12,271 bases of DNA from DATBED01 sp036276195 (lineage in GTDB: Bacteria > Patescibacteriota > Saccharimonadia > Saccharimonadales > UBA4665), in assembly GCA_036276195.1 (NCBI GenBank), contig DATBED010000033.1:1-12271 (forward strand). Reading direction: 5' to 3'. Made by a program: the position numbers and the translations under genes. Shown here piece after piece: positions 12,151 through 12,271 of the stretch (positions within the stretch are counted from its first letter, which is position 1; each line of letters begins with the position of its first letter). Below the pieces are notes generated by a model, which saw only the letters and a list, made by a program, of their open reading frames with translations, was not told where the DNA came from and searched no databases.

Positions 12151-12271
12151 GATCTCACTTAACAAACGTAACAGGCAGAGTGGTTTCACGATTGTGGAAC
12201 TATTAATAGTGATTGTAGTGATTGGTATTCTAGCTCTACTAGTTATTACTACCTATAGTGGTATTCAGGCT
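12149..12271 (+). CDS. Type IV prepilin-like protein, 3' part outside the window
   Basis: 41 codons visible. A short basic leader, MISLNKRNRQSG, is followed by FTIVELLIVIVVIGILALL, the class III signal: prepilin peptidase cuts after Gly12, and Glu17 is the conserved Glu5 of the mature protein needed for assembly. The hydrophobic helix ends around ITTYSGIQA. Such subunits form surface pili or pseudopili used in attachment, twitching and DNA uptake. AAGGAGG lies 10 nt before the ATG, inside a hairpin. Major or minor pilin status cannot be told from this fragment. Confidence 0.93.
   Translation, partial: MISLNKRNRQSGFTIVELLIVIVVIGILALLVITTYSGIQA

Noticed and set aside
1..12271. CRISPR array, insertion sequence ends, rRNA, tmRNA
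   Set aside because: No regularly spaced repeats, transposase, terminal inverted repeats with target duplications, or rRNA/tmRNA signatures were seen.

Overview
The window reads as chromosome from a Candidate Phyla Radiation (Patescibacteria) bacterium, most likely Saccharibacteria (TM7). This placement is inferred from the mix of genes: a compact F-type ATP synthase operon with a short delta subunit, an orphan CobO-type protein, SmpB, a type IV prepilin, many single-gene transcription units, and a group I intron in a tRNA. A 16S rRNA or ribosomal protein tree would be needed to fix it. TGA works as a stop here: it ends atpF in an ATGA overlap with atpH, and it ends the P-loop gene at 10454-10987.

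Layout. 1-2280 (minus): the F0 part of the ATP synthase operon, in the order atpI/atpZ-like, atpB, atpE, atpF, atpH (cut by the window edge). The genes overlap or nearly touch, and the internal ones have good Shine-Dalgarno sites. 2324-4357 (plus): a YruB-type glutaredoxin, a CobO/BtuR-like ATPase, a small P-loop kinase and a membrane-anchored thermonuclease. 4354-5193 (minus) and 5211-6278 (plus): a GT2 glycosyltransferase and a membrane-anchored glycosidase-like protein, divergent with 17 bp between starts. 6275-7231 (minus): an alpha/beta hydrolase. It is divergent from smpB (7298-7756, plus), and the two share one -35 site. 7798-8463: an HNH nuclease, then tRNA-Asn(GUU) split inside its anticodon by a 230-nt ORF-less group I intron.

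8511-11714 looks like an accessory, AT-richer stretch. It holds a 253-aa protein of unknown function, a decayed reading frame with an in-frame TGA, a PemK/MazF-type toxin-antitoxin pair with a 13-bp palindromic operator, a P-loop protein of unknown function, a 5'-truncated HAD phosphatase, and a nucleotidyltransferase-like protein. Two diverged copies (about 60-70 bp) of the same decayed coding module lie at 9338-9407 and 11719-11778 and bracket the toxin-antitoxin to nucleotidyltransferase segment. The window ends with a small two-helix membrane protein and the start of a type IV prepilin.

Two signals stand out. First, the tRNA-Asn intron: exon pairing, catalytic-core pairings and the rebuilt tRNA can all be read from the sequence. 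Second, at least seven genes begin 6-10 nt after a sigma70-like -10 box, usually with a -35 box 16-17 bp upstream and no Shine-Dalgarno. This implies leaderless mRNAs, whereas operon-internal genes keep Shine-Dalgarno sites. No wholly new multi-gene system could be shown. The intron with its neighbouring HNH nuclease is the best candidate for an interacting unit.
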